DNA from: RGIG8306 sp964426655
GTDB lineage: Bacteria; Bacillota; Clostridia; Lachnospirales; Lachnospiraceae
DNA: 64,000 nucleotides
Reading direction: 5' to 3'
NCBI GenBank assembly: GCA_964426655.1
Contig: CAYRQT010000004.1
Location: 53,085 to 117,084 of the forward strand
Part shown: positions 32,996 to 43,700 of the stretch, one piece after another
How the letters are laid out: each line of letters opens with the position of its first letter
How positions within the stretch are numbered: position 1 is the stretch's first letter
Translations under genes and position numbers: made by a program
Notes under the pieces: model-generated
The model's input: the letters and a program-made list of their open reading frames with translations, nothing else
Database searches by the model: none
Told to the model about the DNA's origin: nothing

Positions 32996-33862
32996 ATGGA
33001 TACAATCCAATTGAAAGCATATGGAAAAATCAATTTGGGACTGGATGTGCTGGGGAAACGGCCGGATGGATACCATGAAGTGCGCATGATTATGCAGACG
33101 GTGGGAATACATGATAAGCTTCTCATAAAAAAAGAGGCAGAACCAGGGATTCGTCTGACGACCAATCTGCCCTATTTGCCGGTTAATGAGAATAATCTTG
33201 TGGTAAAAGGGGCAAAGCTTCTGCAGGAGGCATTTCATATTCAGAGTGGGTTGTCCATCCGCTTGCACAAGTACATTCCCATATCTGCAGGAATGGCTGG
33301 AGGCAGTACGGATGGAGCGGCTGTTCTTGTAGGAATGAATCGGATGTTTCGTCTGGGCCTGCATCAGCAGGAACTTATGGACTGGGGATTGAAGTTGGGG
33401 GCGGATGTGCCTTTTTGCATCATGCGGGGGACTGCGTTATCGGAAGGCATTGGTGAAAAACTGCAGACTCTGCCTCCGCCACCTCCGGCCTATATCGTCA
33501 TTGGCAAACCGCCCATTAGTGTCTCTACAAAATATGTATATGGAAATTTAAAATTGGATACCGTGGCACACCCTGACATAGACACAATCATAGATGGACT
33601 GAGGAAGGGGAATCTTCGGGAAATAGCAGAACACATGGGCAATGTATTGGAAACAGTATCCATTCCGGCTCATCCGGTGATTCAGGAAATTAAGAAACTG
33701 CTTTTGCAGCAGGGAGCACTGGGAGCAATGATGAGCGGGAGCGGCCCTACGGTCTTTGGAATATTCGATCGTAAGGATACTGCGGAGAGGGCCTGGGATA
33801 AATTAAAAAAAAGCAGACTGGTGGGACAATGTTATATCACCACCTGGTTTGGATCAAAATAA
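32996..33862 (+). CDS. ispE: 4-diphosphocytidyl-2-C-methyl-D-erythritol kinase IspE
   Basis: A GHMP kinase of the non-mevalonate isoprenoid pathway, 288 residues. It starts with the family motif AYGKINLGLDVLGKRPDGYHEV and has the ATP-binding motif PISAGMAGGSTDGAA near residue 93 and the C-terminal MMSGSGPTVFGIF. TAGGAG lies 7 bases before the ATG. It heads a group with a GntR regulator, ddl and a DUF1934 gene. Confidence 0.95.
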   Translation: MDTIQLKAYGKINLGLDVLGKRPDGYHEVRMIMQTVGIHDKLLIKKEAEPGIRLTTNLPYLPVNENNLVVKGAKLLQEAFHIQSGLSIRLHKYIPISAGMAGGSTDGAAVLVGMNRMFRLGLHQQELMDWGLKLGADVPFCIMRGTALSEGIGEKLQTLPPPPPAYIVIGKPPISVSTKYVYGNLKLDTVAHPDIDTIIDGLRKGNLREIAEHMGNVLETVSIPAHPVIQEIKKLLLQQGALGAMMSGSGPTVFGIFDRKDTAERAWDKLKKSRLVGQCYITTWFGSK

Positions 33863-33881
33863 TCGATAAGGAGGGGAACCC

Positions 33882-34598
33882 ATGTCAGGAATAGAAGACT
33901 CCAGGATGGAAGAGTATCTGAAAGTGAACATGAATGATTTTTTGCCTTTACGGGATGTGGTTTTTAACACGCTCAGGCAGGCAATTTTGAAAGGGGAGCT
34001 GGCTCCAGGGGAACGGCTGATGGAAATTGCCCTGGCCAATCGACTGGGAGTTAGTCGTACACCTGTCCGGGAAGCCATCCGCAAGCTGGAACTGGAGGGG
34101 CTCGTGCTGATGATTCCCAGGAAAGGCGCGGAAGTGGCATGCATTTCAGAAAAAACACTGAGAGATGTACTGGAGGTACGACGGACCCTGGAAAGCCTGG
34201 CAGTAGAGCTGGCCTGTCAGAGAATTACGGATGACCAGCTGCATCAACTGATCCAGGCCAATGAGGATTTTAAGGAATCCTTTGCGAGCAATGATCCTAT
34301 TTTTATTGCCCAGAGGGATGAAGCGTTTCATGACGTGATTTATGCAGCTACGGATAATCAGAAATTAGTTCAAATGATGAATGGATTACGGGAGCAAATT
34401 TATAGATTCCGACTGGAATATATTAAATATGAAAGCAAACGACTGGATCTGGTGACGGAACATAATGGCATTATAGAAGCGCTTCGCCGAAGAAAACTGT
34501 CAGATGCCAAGGCGCGTATGAGGTATCACATTGAGAGGCAGGAAATGACGATCGCAGAGAGCATACGTCCTTCAGGGAAAGCCGGGGAGCAAATATGA
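33882..34598 (+). CDS. GntR family transcriptional regulator, FadR/FCD subfamily
   Basis: A 238-residue regulator with an N-terminal winged helix (about 22-90: LRQAILKGELAPGERLME, LGVSRTPVREAIRKLELEGLV) and a C-terminal FCD ligand domain (about 98-225) with metal-type His residues (AFHDVIY, TEHNGI, MRYHIERQ). AAGGAGG lies 7 bases before the ATG. The effector is unknown. It sits between ispE and ddl and overlaps ddl by 4 bases; the same ispE-gntR order occurs in other clostridia. Confidence 0.9.
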   Translation: MSGIEDSRMEEYLKVNMNDFLPLRDVVFNTLRQAILKGELAPGERLMEIALANRLGVSRTPVREAIRKLELEGLVLMIPRKGAEVACISEKTLRDVLEVRRTLESLAVELACQRITDDQLHQLIQANEDFKESFASNDPIFIAQRDEAFHDVIYAATDNQKLVQMMNGLREQIYRFRLEYIKYESKRLDLVTEHNGIIEALRRRKLSDAKARMRYHIERQEMTIAESIRPSGKAGEQI

Positions 34599-35644
34599 AA
34601 AAAAATCTTGTGATTTTATTTGGAGGGCAGTCCTCTGAGCATGCAGTATCCTGTGTGTCTGCGAGAAATGTGGCAATGGCCATAGACCGGACAAAATATC
34701 AGGTAATCCCTGTGGGAATTACCCGGGAAGGCGCTTGGATTCATGTACCGGAGACGGAGGATTTTACCGGGACTTCCTGGGAAAAATATGAGAATCGGGC
34801 ATATCTTCTTCCTGATGCTACGCGGAAATGCCTGCTGATGGAACGGAATGGCAGTTTTCGGGAAATTCCGGTAGATATTGTTTTTCCAGTATTGCACGGG
34901 CTTTATGGGGAGGATGGTACCATTCAGGGGCTTTTGGAAATGGCTAAAATTCCCTATGTAGGTTGTGGAACTTTGGCCTCTGCGGTGGCCATGGATAAGA
35001 TTCACACCAAAATGGTGGTGGAAAGACTGGGGATCCGGCAGGCCAGGTATGTAGCACTGCATGCGGGGCAGCTGGAACATCCGACTGAAATTGTGGAAGA
35101 AATTGTGGAAGAGCTGGGCTTTCCTGTATTTGTCAAGCCATCCAGAGCCGGCTCATCCTGTGGAGTCAGCAAGGCAACGGATGAAAAAAATCTCTTAAAA
35201 GCGTTGCATATAGCTGCGGAAAATGATGTGAAAATTTTGGTGGAAGAGGCTATTTCAGGAAGAGAAGTGGAATGCGCGGTTCTGGGCGGCCTGCGGGCCA
35301 GGGCCTCTGGAGTGGGTGAGATTCTGGCAGCTGCGGAGTTTTACGATTATGAAGCAAAGTATCACAATGCAGATTCTAAAACGGACACTTCTCCTGTTTT
35401 GCCTGAGGGAGCAGAAGAAGAAATCCGGCAGGATGCTATTCGGATTTTTAAGGCCATTGATGGTTATGGCCTTTCTCGTGTGGATTTCTTCCTTTCCGGC
35501 CGTGACGTGATTTTTAATGAAATCAATACAATGCCTGGCTTTACGTCTATTAGCATGTATCCGATGCTCTGGGAAAAACAGGGTATCAGGAAAGAGGAAC
35601 TGATTCAGCAACTGCTGGATCTGGCAATGCATCGGAACGGGTGA
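34595..35644 (+). CDS. ddl: D-alanine--D-alanine ligase
   Basis: Makes the D-Ala-D-Ala dipeptide of peptidoglycan. The 349-residue ATP-grasp enzyme has ILFGGQSSEHAVSCVSA at the N-terminus, VFPVLHGLYGEDGTIQG near residue 95, FVKPSRAGSSCGVSKA near 178 and the metal-binding C-terminal INTMPGFTSISMYP. The tyrosine-type LYGEDG fits D-Ala rather than D-Lac specificity. The start ATGA overlaps the gntR stop. Confidence 0.95.
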   Translation: MKKNLVILFGGQSSEHAVSCVSARNVAMAIDRTKYQVIPVGITREGAWIHVPETEDFTGTSWEKYENRAYLLPDATRKCLLMERNGSFREIPVDIVFPVLHGLYGEDGTIQGLLEMAKIPYVGCGTLASAVAMDKIHTKMVVERLGIRQARYVALHAGQLEHPTEIVEEIVEELGFPVFVKPSRAGSSCGVSKATDEKNLLKALHIAAENDVKILVEEAISGREVECAVLGGLRARASGVGEILAAAEFYDYEAKYHNADSKTDTSPVLPEGAEEEIRQDAIRIFKAIDGYGLSRVDFFLSGRDVIFNEINTMPGFTSISMYPMLWEKQGIRKEELIQQLLDLAMHRNG

Positions 35645-35660
35645 AAAGAAAGCGGCGAAA

Positions 35661-36128
35661 ATGAAAAAGAAAATTATGGTAACGGTTACCGGATCCCAGC
35701 AACTGGAAACGGATGGACAGGAGGCTGTAACAGAAAAAATTGAAGTGATTGCCGGAGGGACATATTACTTCCGGGATGAAGTGCGCTATATCAGCTATGA
35801 TGAACATTTGGAGGGGCTGGACACACCCATCCACAATTTTTGGCGCATCCGGGAGGGGCGGGCAGAACTGTCAAAGAAAGGTCCGGTACAAATGAAGGCT
35901 GTGTTTGTAAATGGAATGCCTTGCTCCGGTATTTATGAAACACCTTATGGGCCCATCCCTTTCGAATTGGAAGACGTGATGACTGAACTGGAGACATCTC
36001 CCCAACATGTGGCTTTGAGTATTTCTTACAGCATGAATCTTGGGGGGAATCGCCAAGTCTGCCGCTTGCGCCTTCTGGCGGAAGAACTGGAAGAGGTGAA
36101 AATCTGGCAGGAAGAGGAAACAGAATGA
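35661..36128 (+). CDS. DUF1934 (YwiB-like) beta-barrel protein
   Basis: A 155-residue cytoplasmic protein matching the DUF1934 family: a predominantly beta sequence with GGTYYFRDEVRYISYDE near residue 31, TPYGPIPFELEDV near 93 and SISYSMNLGG near 118. The fold resembles calycins. Function is unknown. It is 16 bases after ddl and is the last gene of this operon before a terminator. Confidence 0.8.
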   Translation: MKKKIMVTVTGSQQLETDGQEAVTEKIEVIAGGTYYFRDEVRYISYDEHLEGLDTPIHNFWRIREGRAELSKKGPVQMKAVFVNGMPCSGIYETPYGPIPFELEDVMTELETSPQHVALSISYSMNLGGNRQVCRLRLLAEELEEVKIWQEEETE

Positions 36129-36132
36129 GACA

Positions 36133-36170
36133 AAAAGGTTGGAGCCAAAGCGCCAACCTTTTCTTTTTCT
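36133..36170 (+). terminator. Terminator after the ddl operon
   Basis: AAAAGGTTGG (36133-36142) pairs with CCAACCTTTT (36153-36162), followed by CTTTTT. The reverse strand gives a similar structure for the convergent gene. Confidence 0.88.
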
Positions 36171-36176
36171 GCTGTA

Positions 36177-36662
36177 TTATTTTTTCTTGGGAAGAAAGCG
36201 GGCCAGCCCCTTTTTCTTCGGGGGAGGAGTAGGAATGCCGCCCCGTACACTTTTGATTTCGGTGATGTAGAGACCGCTGATCACAACTTTTGCTTCCTGT
36301 TTTACCGGCAAAATGTCGAAAACCTTCTGGTCTGCAATCAAGGTCATGACTTTGGGTCCCACCTTAGCCTTAACAAAGGGCATCTTGGCGCGACGCATGT
36401 ATTTGGGGGTCTGATCCACGACCACTTTTGGCAGATTGGCATCTCGAAATTTCATGTACTTTTTGTCTATGACCAGAATAGAAACCGTCTGAGCCATGGC
36501 ATCCATCTGTTCTTTCTGGGCCTTTTGCTGCTTCTCCAAGCGCTTGCCGAAGAAATAAAGGCCGACAACGAGCCCGATTAAAACCACCAGAATGATGATC
36601 AGGGCAATTTGCCATCCGGAAATGGCGGTTACCGGCATGGGGGTTGAAAAATCTGCTAACAC
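36177..36662 (-). CDS. Small membrane-anchored protein of unknown function
   Basis: A 161-residue protein with one N-terminal transmembrane segment (about 16-38, WQIALIIILVVLIGLVVGLYFF), a short basic coiled stretch (KRLEKQQKAQKEQ) and a soluble domain of about 100 residues ending in a Lys/Pro-rich tail. GTG 36662 is chosen because AGGAGG lies 6 bases before it; ATG 36638 has no site. I do not recognise the family. Its topology recalls YajC, but there is no specific match. Confidence 0.7.
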   Translation of the reverse strand: MLADFSTPMPVTAISGWQIALIIILVVLIGLVVGLYFFGKRLEKQQKAQKEQMDAMAQTVSILVIDKKYMKFRDANLPKVVVDQTPKYMRRAKMPFVKAKVGPKVMTLIADQKVFDILPVKQEAKVVISGLYITEIKSVRGGIPTPPPKKKGLARFLPKKK

Positions 36663-36746
36663 AGGGGTCCTCCTTTGATCCAATAAAAATCCACTCGTAA
36701 CTGCCATTATAACATTTGAAAAGATATCTGACAAGAGAAAAAGTGA

Positions 36747-36775
36747 TTGACATATGGTGCCGGACATGTTAGTAT
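36747..36775 (+). promoter_or_regulatory. Promoter of rpoBC
   Basis: TTGACA (36747-36752), 17-bp spacer and an extended -10 TGTTAGTAT whose box is 36770-36775. It gives rpoB its own transcript start. Confidence 0.7.
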
Positions 36776-36793
36776 GGTCTGTACATTATTGTG

Positions 36794-36847
36794 GCTGCAT
36801 GTGCCTTCGTGCGCTCTTTTTTGGGGTTTGCACGGAAAAAATGCAGC
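36794..36847 (+). promoter_or_regulatory. Structured leader of rpoB
   Basis: GCTGCAT (36794-36800) pairs perfectly with ATGCAGC (36841-36847), enclosing CGTGC (36808-36812) with GCACG (36830-36834). The nested stem fills most of the roughly 100-base leader and contains a T6 run in its loop. Function unknown. Confidence 0.5.
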
Positions 36848-36879
36848 AATATTTGAATAAAACAGGGGTGAAAACGTCA

Positions 36880-39800
36880 ATGGAAAAAAACAGAATTCGA
36901 CCTGTCCAATCAGGAAAAAATGTTAGAATGACTTACTCAAAACAAAAAGACGTTCTGGAAATGCCTAATTTCATTGAAATCCAAAAGGATTCCTATGAAT
37001 GGTTTAAGAACGAAGGTCTGCGCGAAGTGTTTGAGGACATTTCCCCGATCACTGATTTTAACGGACAGCTAAGTCTGGAATTCGGCGATTTTACCTTGTG
37101 TATGGATGATATCAAATACACCATAGACGAATGCAAGGAACGGGATGCCACCTATGCCGTTCCCCTGAAAGTCAACGTGAAGCTGATTAATAAGGAAAGC
37201 GGAGAAATAAAAGAGCATCAGACCTATATGGGAGATCTTCCCCTAATGACGGATACTGGCTCTTTTGTCATCAATGGTGCAGAGCGGGTTATTGTAAGCC
37301 AGCTGGTGCGTTCTCCAGGCATTTATTACGGCATTGCGCATGACAAGGTTGGAAAGCGCCTATACAGTGCAACGGTCATTCCCAACCGGGGAGCGTGGCT
37401 GGAGTATGACACGGATTCCAATGATATATTCCATGTGCGGGTAGACAGGACACGAAAGGTGCCGGTAACCGTGTTGATTCGGGCTCTGGGTTGGGGAACC
37501 AACGCAGAGATTTTAGAGTTATTTGGGGAAGATCCCAAAATTGTGGCAACCCTGCAGAAAGATACAGCTGTGGGCTATAATGACGGCCTGCTGGAGTTGT
37601 ATAAAAAAATCCGCCCTGGCGAACCTTTAAGTGTGGACAGTGCCGCCTCCCTTCTGAATAGTATGTTCTTTGATCCTCGCCGCTATGATCTGGCGAAGGT
37701 AGGGCGCTATAAATTCAATAAGAAGCTGATGTTCAGAAATCGTCTGGCCGGACATGTTCTGGCAGAGGATGCCGTAGATCGCAGTACAGGCGAGCTGCTT
37801 TTTGAGGCGGGGACCCGTCTGACCAGAAAAACGGCGGCACAGATTCAGAATGCAGGTATTCCCTATGTGGTGGTTCAGGGCGAAGAACGCAACACCAAGG
37901 TTATTTCCAACATGATGGTAGATGCAACAGAGTATCTCCCCTTTGCGCCGGAAGATGCCGGCATTCACGAGATGGTTTACTACCCGGTTCTGATGGAAAT
38001 CCTGAACGAATTTGGTCAGGCAGAGGTAGCCGAGCTGAAAGAAGTGTTGCATCGCCGGATGAGTGAACTGGTGCCTAAGCACATTACAAAAGAAGACATC
38101 ATTGCCTCTATTAATTATTGCCTGCATTTGGAAGAAGGCGTTGGATCTTCAGATGACATTGATCATCTGGGTAATCGTCGAATTCGTGCAGTAGGTGAGC
38201 TTTTGCAGAACCAGTACCGCATTGGCCTTTCCCGTATGGAAAGAGTGGTGCGGGAACGTATGACTACTCAGGACAGTGAAGGCGTTACGCCACAGTCCCT
38301 TATTAATATCAAGCCGGTGACCGCTGCAGTTAAGGAATTTTTCGGCAGCTCACAGCTGTCTCAGTTCATGGATCAGAACAACCCTCTGGCGGAATTGACC
38401 CATAAGAGGCGACTTTCTGCATTGGGGCCAGGAGGCCTCTCCCGTGACAGGGCCAGCTTTGAAGTGCGTGACGTACATTACTCTCATTACGGAAGAATGT
38501 GCCCCATTGAAACCCCTGAAGGTCCCAACATCGGGTTAATCAATTCTCTGGCTTCCTATGCCCGCATCAATGAGTACGGCTTTATTGAGGCACCCTATCG
38601 CATCATTGATAAAAGCGATCCAAAGAATCCAGTGGTAACCGATGAGGTTTGCTATCTGACTGCAGATGAAGAAGACGATTACATTGTGGCACAGGCCAAC
38701 GAGCTGTTGGATGAGGACGGTCACTTTGTAAATGAAAACATATCCGGACGGCGAAGAGAAGAAACCTCCAAGTTCCCTAAGAGTACGGTGGATCTGATGG
38801 ACGTTTCTCCTAAAATGGTGTTCTCTGTGGCAACATCCATGATCCCCTTCCTCGAAAACGATGATGCCAACCGGGCACTGATGGGCTCCAACATGCAGCG
38901 GCAGGCTGTGCCTCTTCTGCGCACAGAAGCTCCGGTTGTGGGTACCGGAATGGAAAATAAGGCCGCTGTAGACTCTGGTGTTTGTGTGGTGGCAAAGCAT
39001 CCCGGTGTGGTGGAGCGTTCCGCTTCCAACGAGATCATTATCCGTACGGATGAAGGAGCAAAGGATATTTATCATTTGCAGAAATTTAAACGTAGCAACC
39101 AAAGCAACTGCTACAACCAAAAACCCATTGTCAACAAGGGGGACAGGGTGGGGAAGGGAACGGTCATTGCTGATGGCCCTTCCACCAAAAACGGGGAAAT
39201 CGCACTTGGTAAAAACCCGCTGATTGCCTTTATGACATGGGAAGGCTATAACTACGAAGATGCAGTCCTCCTTAGCGAAAGACTGGTACAGGAGGACGTT
39301 TACACCTCTATCCACATTGAGGAATATGAAATCGAAGCCAGAGATACCAAGCTGGGGCCGGAAGAAATTACCAGGGATGTACCTGGTGTGGGCGACGATG
39401 CCCTAAAGGATTTGGATGAACAGGGCATTATTCGCATTGGCGCAGAAGTGCGGGCAGGGGATATTCTGGTAGGGAAAGTGACACCTAAGGGAGAGACGGA
39501 ACTTACTGCTGAAGAGCGGCTTTTACGGGCTATCTTTGGAGAAAAAGCCCGTGAAGTAAGAGATACTTCCCTGAAAGTACCCCACGGAGCTTATGGTATT
39601 GTGGTTGACACGAAAGTGTTCACCAGGGAGAACAGCGACGAGCTGCCCCCGGGCGTCATCAAAACCGTACGAATTTATATTGCACAGAAAAGGAAAATAT
39701 CTGTCGGGGACAAGATGGCTGGACGCCATGGAAATAAAGGTGTGGTTTCCCGGGTGCTTCCGGTGGAAGATATGCCATTCCTTCCAAACGGACGTCCGCT

Positions 39801-40725
39801 GGACATCGTACTGAACCCTCTTGGGGTGCCTTCCCGTATGAACATTGGACAGGTTCTGGAAATTCATCTGAGTCTGGCTGCCAGAGCATTGGGATTTGAT
39901 ATCTCCACGCCCGTATTTGACGGAGCAAATGAAATCGATATTATGGATACGCTGGACCTGGCCAATGACTATGTCAATTTGTCCTGGGAAGAGTTTAAAT
40001 CCAAACATGAGGATTCCCTGAATCCGGAAGTGCTTACCTATCTGAGCGAGCATCTGGAACATCGGGAACTATGGAAAGGCGTTCCTTTATCCAGAGATGG
40101 TAAGGTTCAGTTGCGCGACGGCCGTAGCGGTGAGTTCTTTGACAGCCCCGTTACGATCGGGCACATGCATTATCTGAAGCTGCACCATCTGGTGGATGAC
40201 AAGATTCATGCCCGCTCCACAGGTCCTTACTCCTTGGTTACCCAGCAGCCGCTGGGTGGAAAAGCCCAGTTTGGTGGCCAGCGTTTCGGTGAAATGGAGG
40301 TTTGGGCACTTGAGGCTTATGGGGCTTCCTATACACTGCAGGAGATTCTGACTGTAAAATCGGATGACGTGATTGGCCGTGTGAAAACATATGAGGCCAT
40401 CATTAAAGGGGAGAACATTCCTGAACCTGGCATTCCGGAATCCTTTAAGGTGCTGTTAAAAGAGCTTCAGTCCCTTTGCCTGGATGTGCGTGTTCTGAAT
40501 GAAGATTATACAGAAGTGAAAATAATGGAAACCAGTGATTACGGCAATACCGATCTGCGTTCCGTCATAGAGGGAGATCATCGCTACAGAGATGAGGATA
40601 AATTCTCTCAGCATGGCTACACCACAGGGCGTCTTTCCCAGGAGGGAGACGTGGAAGCAGAAGAGGAAGACTTGGAAGCACAGGAGGATACTCTGGATTT
40701 CCCGGAAGATGACTTTGAAGAGTAA
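36880..40725 (+). CDS. rpoB: RNA polymerase beta subunit
   Basis: 1281 residues. The start ATG 36880 gives the conserved N-terminus MEKNRIRPVQSGKN; an AGGGGT lies 9 bases upstream, and the in-frame extension to 36754 covers the leader and is not coding. The rifampicin region reads SSQLSQFMDQNNPLAELTHKRRLSALGPGG, with the residues of sensitive enzymes at the main resistance positions. The C-terminus ends in an acidic tail of about 35 residues. rpoC follows after 54 bases. Confidence 0.97.
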   Translation: MEKNRIRPVQSGKNVRMTYSKQKDVLEMPNFIEIQKDSYEWFKNEGLREVFEDISPITDFNGQLSLEFGDFTLCMDDIKYTIDECKERDATYAVPLKVNVKLINKESGEIKEHQTYMGDLPLMTDTGSFVINGAERVIVSQLVRSPGIYYGIAHDKVGKRLYSATVIPNRGAWLEYDTDSNDIFHVRVDRTRKVPVTVLIRALGWGTNAEILELFGEDPKIVATLQKDTAVGYNDGLLELYKKIRPGEPLSVDSAASLLNSMFFDPRRYDLAKVGRYKFNKKLMFRNRLAGHVLAEDAVDRSTGELLFEAGTRLTRKTAAQIQNAGIPYVVVQGEERNTKVISNMMVDATEYLPFAPEDAGIHEMVYYPVLMEILNEFGQAEVAELKEVLHRRMSELVPKHITKEDIIASINYCLHLEEGVGSSDDIDHLGNRRIRAVGELLQNQYRIGLSRMERVVRERMTTQDSEGVTPQSLINIKPVTAAVKEFFGSSQLSQFMDQNNPLAELTHKRRLSALGPGGLSRDRASFEVRDVHYSHYGRMCPIETPEGPNIGLINSLASYARINEYGFIEAPYRIIDKSDPKNPVVTDEVCYLTADEEDDYIVAQANELLDEDGHFVNENISGRRREETSKFPKSTVDLMDVSPKMVFSVATSMIPFLENDDANRALMGSNMQRQAVPLLRTEAPVVGTGMENKAAVDSGVCVVAKHPGVVERSASNEIIIRTDEGAKDIYHLQKFKRSNQSNCYNQKPIVNKGDRVGKGTVIADGPSTKNGEIALGKNPLIAFMTWEGYNYEDAVLLSERLVQEDVYTSIHIEEYEIEARDTKLGPEEITRDVPGVGDDALKDLDEQGIIRIGAEVRAGDILVGKVTPKGETELTAEERLLRAIFGEKAREVRDTSLKVPHGAYGIVVDTKVFTRENSDELPPGVIKTVRIYIAQKRKISVGDKMAGRHGNKGVVSRVLPVEDMPFLPNGRPLDIVLNPLGVPSRMNIGQVLEIHLSLAARALGFDISTPVFDGANEIDIMDTLDLANDYVNLSWEEFKSKHEDSLNPEVLTYLSEHLEHRELWKGVPLSRDGKVQLRDGRSGEFFDSPVTIGHMHYLKLHHLVDDKIHARSTGPYSLVTQQPLGGKAQFGGQRFGEMEVWALEAYGASYTLQEILTVKSDDVIGRVKTYEAIIKGENIPEPGIPESFKVLLKELQSLCLDVRVLNEDYTEVKIMETSDYGNTDLRSVIEGDHRYRDEDKFSQHGYTTGRLSQEGDVEAEEEDLEAQEDTLDFPEDDFEE

Positions 40726-40779
40726 TCCATGAAATGTTGCAATCGACCTGTGATGTAATAGGAGAAGGGAGTGCCACAG

Positions 40780-43700
40780 ATGCCGGAAAACAATAACGAA
40801 ACCTATCAACCCATGACCTTCGATGCCATACAGATCAGTCTGGCTTCACCGGAAAAAATCCGTAGCTGGTCCCGGCGTACGCCAGAACCAGCTGATAAAA
40901 ACAGTAAGGAGTGGCAAAGCTGGTACAATGAAGGGGTTGTCACTAAACCAGAGACCATCAATTATCGTACGTTGAAACCAGAACGGGATGGTCTGTTCTG
41001 CGAACGCATTTTTGGACCCAGCAAGGACTGGGAATGCCATTGCGGAAAGTACAAAAAAATTCGCTATAAAGGGGTCATTTGTGACCGCTGTGGCGTGGAA
41101 GTTACAAAAGCCAATGTGCGTCGGGAAAGAATGGGGCGTATTGAACTGTCTGCACCCGTTTCCCATATCTGGTATTTTAAGGGGATTCCCAGCCGGATGG
41201 GGCTGGTGCTGGATATTTCCCCCAGGGTCCTGGATAAGGTGCTGTACTTTGCTTCCTATATTGTTCTGGATCCCGGAAAAACAGACCTGATTGAAAAACA
41301 GGTGCTTTCGGAAAAAGAGTACAGAGAGGCCTGTGACAAATATGGCTACACAGCTTTCAGAGCCCGCATGGGCGCAGAAGCTATCCAGGAACTTTTGAAA
41401 AAAATCGACCTGGATAAAGAGGCGGAGAGCCTGAAAAAAGAACTGGAAGATGCTGCGGGGCAAAAGAGAGCCAGAATCATCAAACGCCTGGAAGTGGTAG
41501 AGGCCTTCCGTCTCTCCGGAAATCGCCCGGAATGGATGATCATGGATTGCGTGCCGGTTATTCCTCCGGATCTGCGTCCCATGGTACAGCTGGACGGAGG
41601 TCGCTTTGCTACCTCTGATTTAAATGACCTGTACAGAAGAATCATCAACAGAAATAATCGTCTGGCCCGCCTGCTGGAGCTTGGAGCGCCGGAAATCATT
41701 ATCAGGAATGAAAAAAGAATGCTGCAGGAAGCAGTGGATGCCTTGATTGACAATGGTCGCCGGGGGCGTCCGGTTACCGGACCGGGAAACAGAACCCTGA
41801 AATCTCTTTCCGATATGCTGAAGGGGAAACAGGGCCGGTTCCGTCAGAACCTGCTGGGGAAACGTGTGGATTATTCAGGACGTTCCGTAATTGTAGTAGG
41901 CCCTGAGTTGAAAATTTACCAGTGTGGACTTCCCAAGGAAATGGCCATCGAGCTGTTCAAGCCCTTTGTTATGAAGGAACTGGCCAAGAGCGGTGTAGCC
42001 CACAATGTAAAAAGTGCAAAGAAGATGGTGGAACGTCTGCAGCCGGAGGTTTGGGACGTGCTGGAGGATGTCATCAAAGAGCATCCTGTTATGCTGAACC
42101 GTGCCCCTACACTGCACCGCCTGGGTATTCAGGCCTTTGAGCCCATCCTTGTAGAAGGAAAGGCCATTAAGCTGCATCCCCTGGTTTGCACGGCATATAA
42201 TGCCGATTTTGATGGCGACCAGATGGCGGTCCATTTGCCTTTGTCTGTGGAGGCACAGGCAGAATGCCGTTTCCTTTTGCTGTCTCCGAATAATTTGCTT
42301 AAGCCTTCCGATGGTGCACCCGTGGCAGTGCCCTCTCAGGATATGGTTCTGGGTATTTACTATCTGACCCAGGAAAGAGAAGGCGTTAAAGGAACCGGGA
42401 AGTTTTTCAAGAGCGTTGACGAGGCAATAATGGCTTATGAAAATGGGGTCATTACACTTCACTCTCGTATTCATGTTCGGGTCAGCAAAGTGCTGGCTGA
42501 CGGGCAGATGCACACGGAAACCATAGAATCCACAATGGGAAGATTTATTTTTAACGAAATCCTGCCCCAGGATCTGGGATTTGTGGACAGAAGTGTGCCG
42601 GGCAACGAGCTGAAACTGGAGGTGGATTTCCATGTGGGAAAGAAAGGCCTAAAGCAGATTCTTGAGAAGGTCATAAACACCCATGGGGCTACTCGTACTG
42701 CAGAGGTGCTGGATGCCATAAAGGCTATGGGGTATAAATATTCCACCAGAGCCGCCATGACGGTTTCCGTCAGTGATATGACTGTTCCGGCCCAGAAAAA
42801 GCAGATGATTGCTGACGCAGAAAAAGCAGTGGATGCAGTGGCAAGAGATTATCGCCGTGGGCTGTGCTCGGAAGAAGAGCGATATAAACAGGTCGTGGAA
42901 ATCTGGAAAGATACGGATGATGCTCTTACAAAGGCTCTCCTTGACGGGTTGGATAAATACAATAACATATATATGATGGCAGATTCCGGGGCCCGTGGTT
43001 CCGACAAGCAGATCAAACAGCTGGCCGGTATGCGTGGATTGATGGCTAATACATCAGGTCATACCATTGAATTGCCCATCAAGTCTAACTTCCGTGAAGG
43101 ACTGGATGTACTGGAATACTTCATTTCGGCACACGGTGCCCGCAAGGGACTTTCCGATACGGCTCTGCGTACCGCAGACTCTGGTTATCTGACCAGAAGA
43201 CTGGTGGATGTTTCACAGGATCTGATTATTCGGGATGTGGACTGTTCTGCAGAACGTCTGGATGATAATGGAGAAATTGACATTCCTTTCATGGAAATAA
43301 AAGCATTTACAGACGGTGCCGAGGAAATTGAAAGCCTGCAGGAGCGTATAACCGGACGATTCATAGCGGAAACCATTGTGGATCCGGACACAGGTGAAGT
43401 CATTGTCAAAAGAAATCATATGGTTACGCCCCGGCGTGCTGCTGGCGTTATGAAAGTGCTGGAGAAGCAGGGAAGAAATTCTGTGAAGATACGTACGATT
43501 CTGAGCTGCCGTTCTCATGTGGGTGTTTGCGCAAAGTGCTACGGATCCAACATGGCCACAGGTCAGGCAGTACAGGTGGGCGAGGCAGTCGGCATCATTG
43601 CGGCCCAGTCTATCGGTGAACCCGGTACACAGCTGACCATGCGAACCTTCCATACCGGTGGTGTGGCTGGTGGAGACATCACACAGGGTCTTCCCCGTGT

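Noticed and set aside
36754..36879. N-terminal extension of rpoB by 42 codons
   Set aside because: It covers the promoter and leader; RpoB homologues start at the ATG at 36880, which has its own ribosome site.
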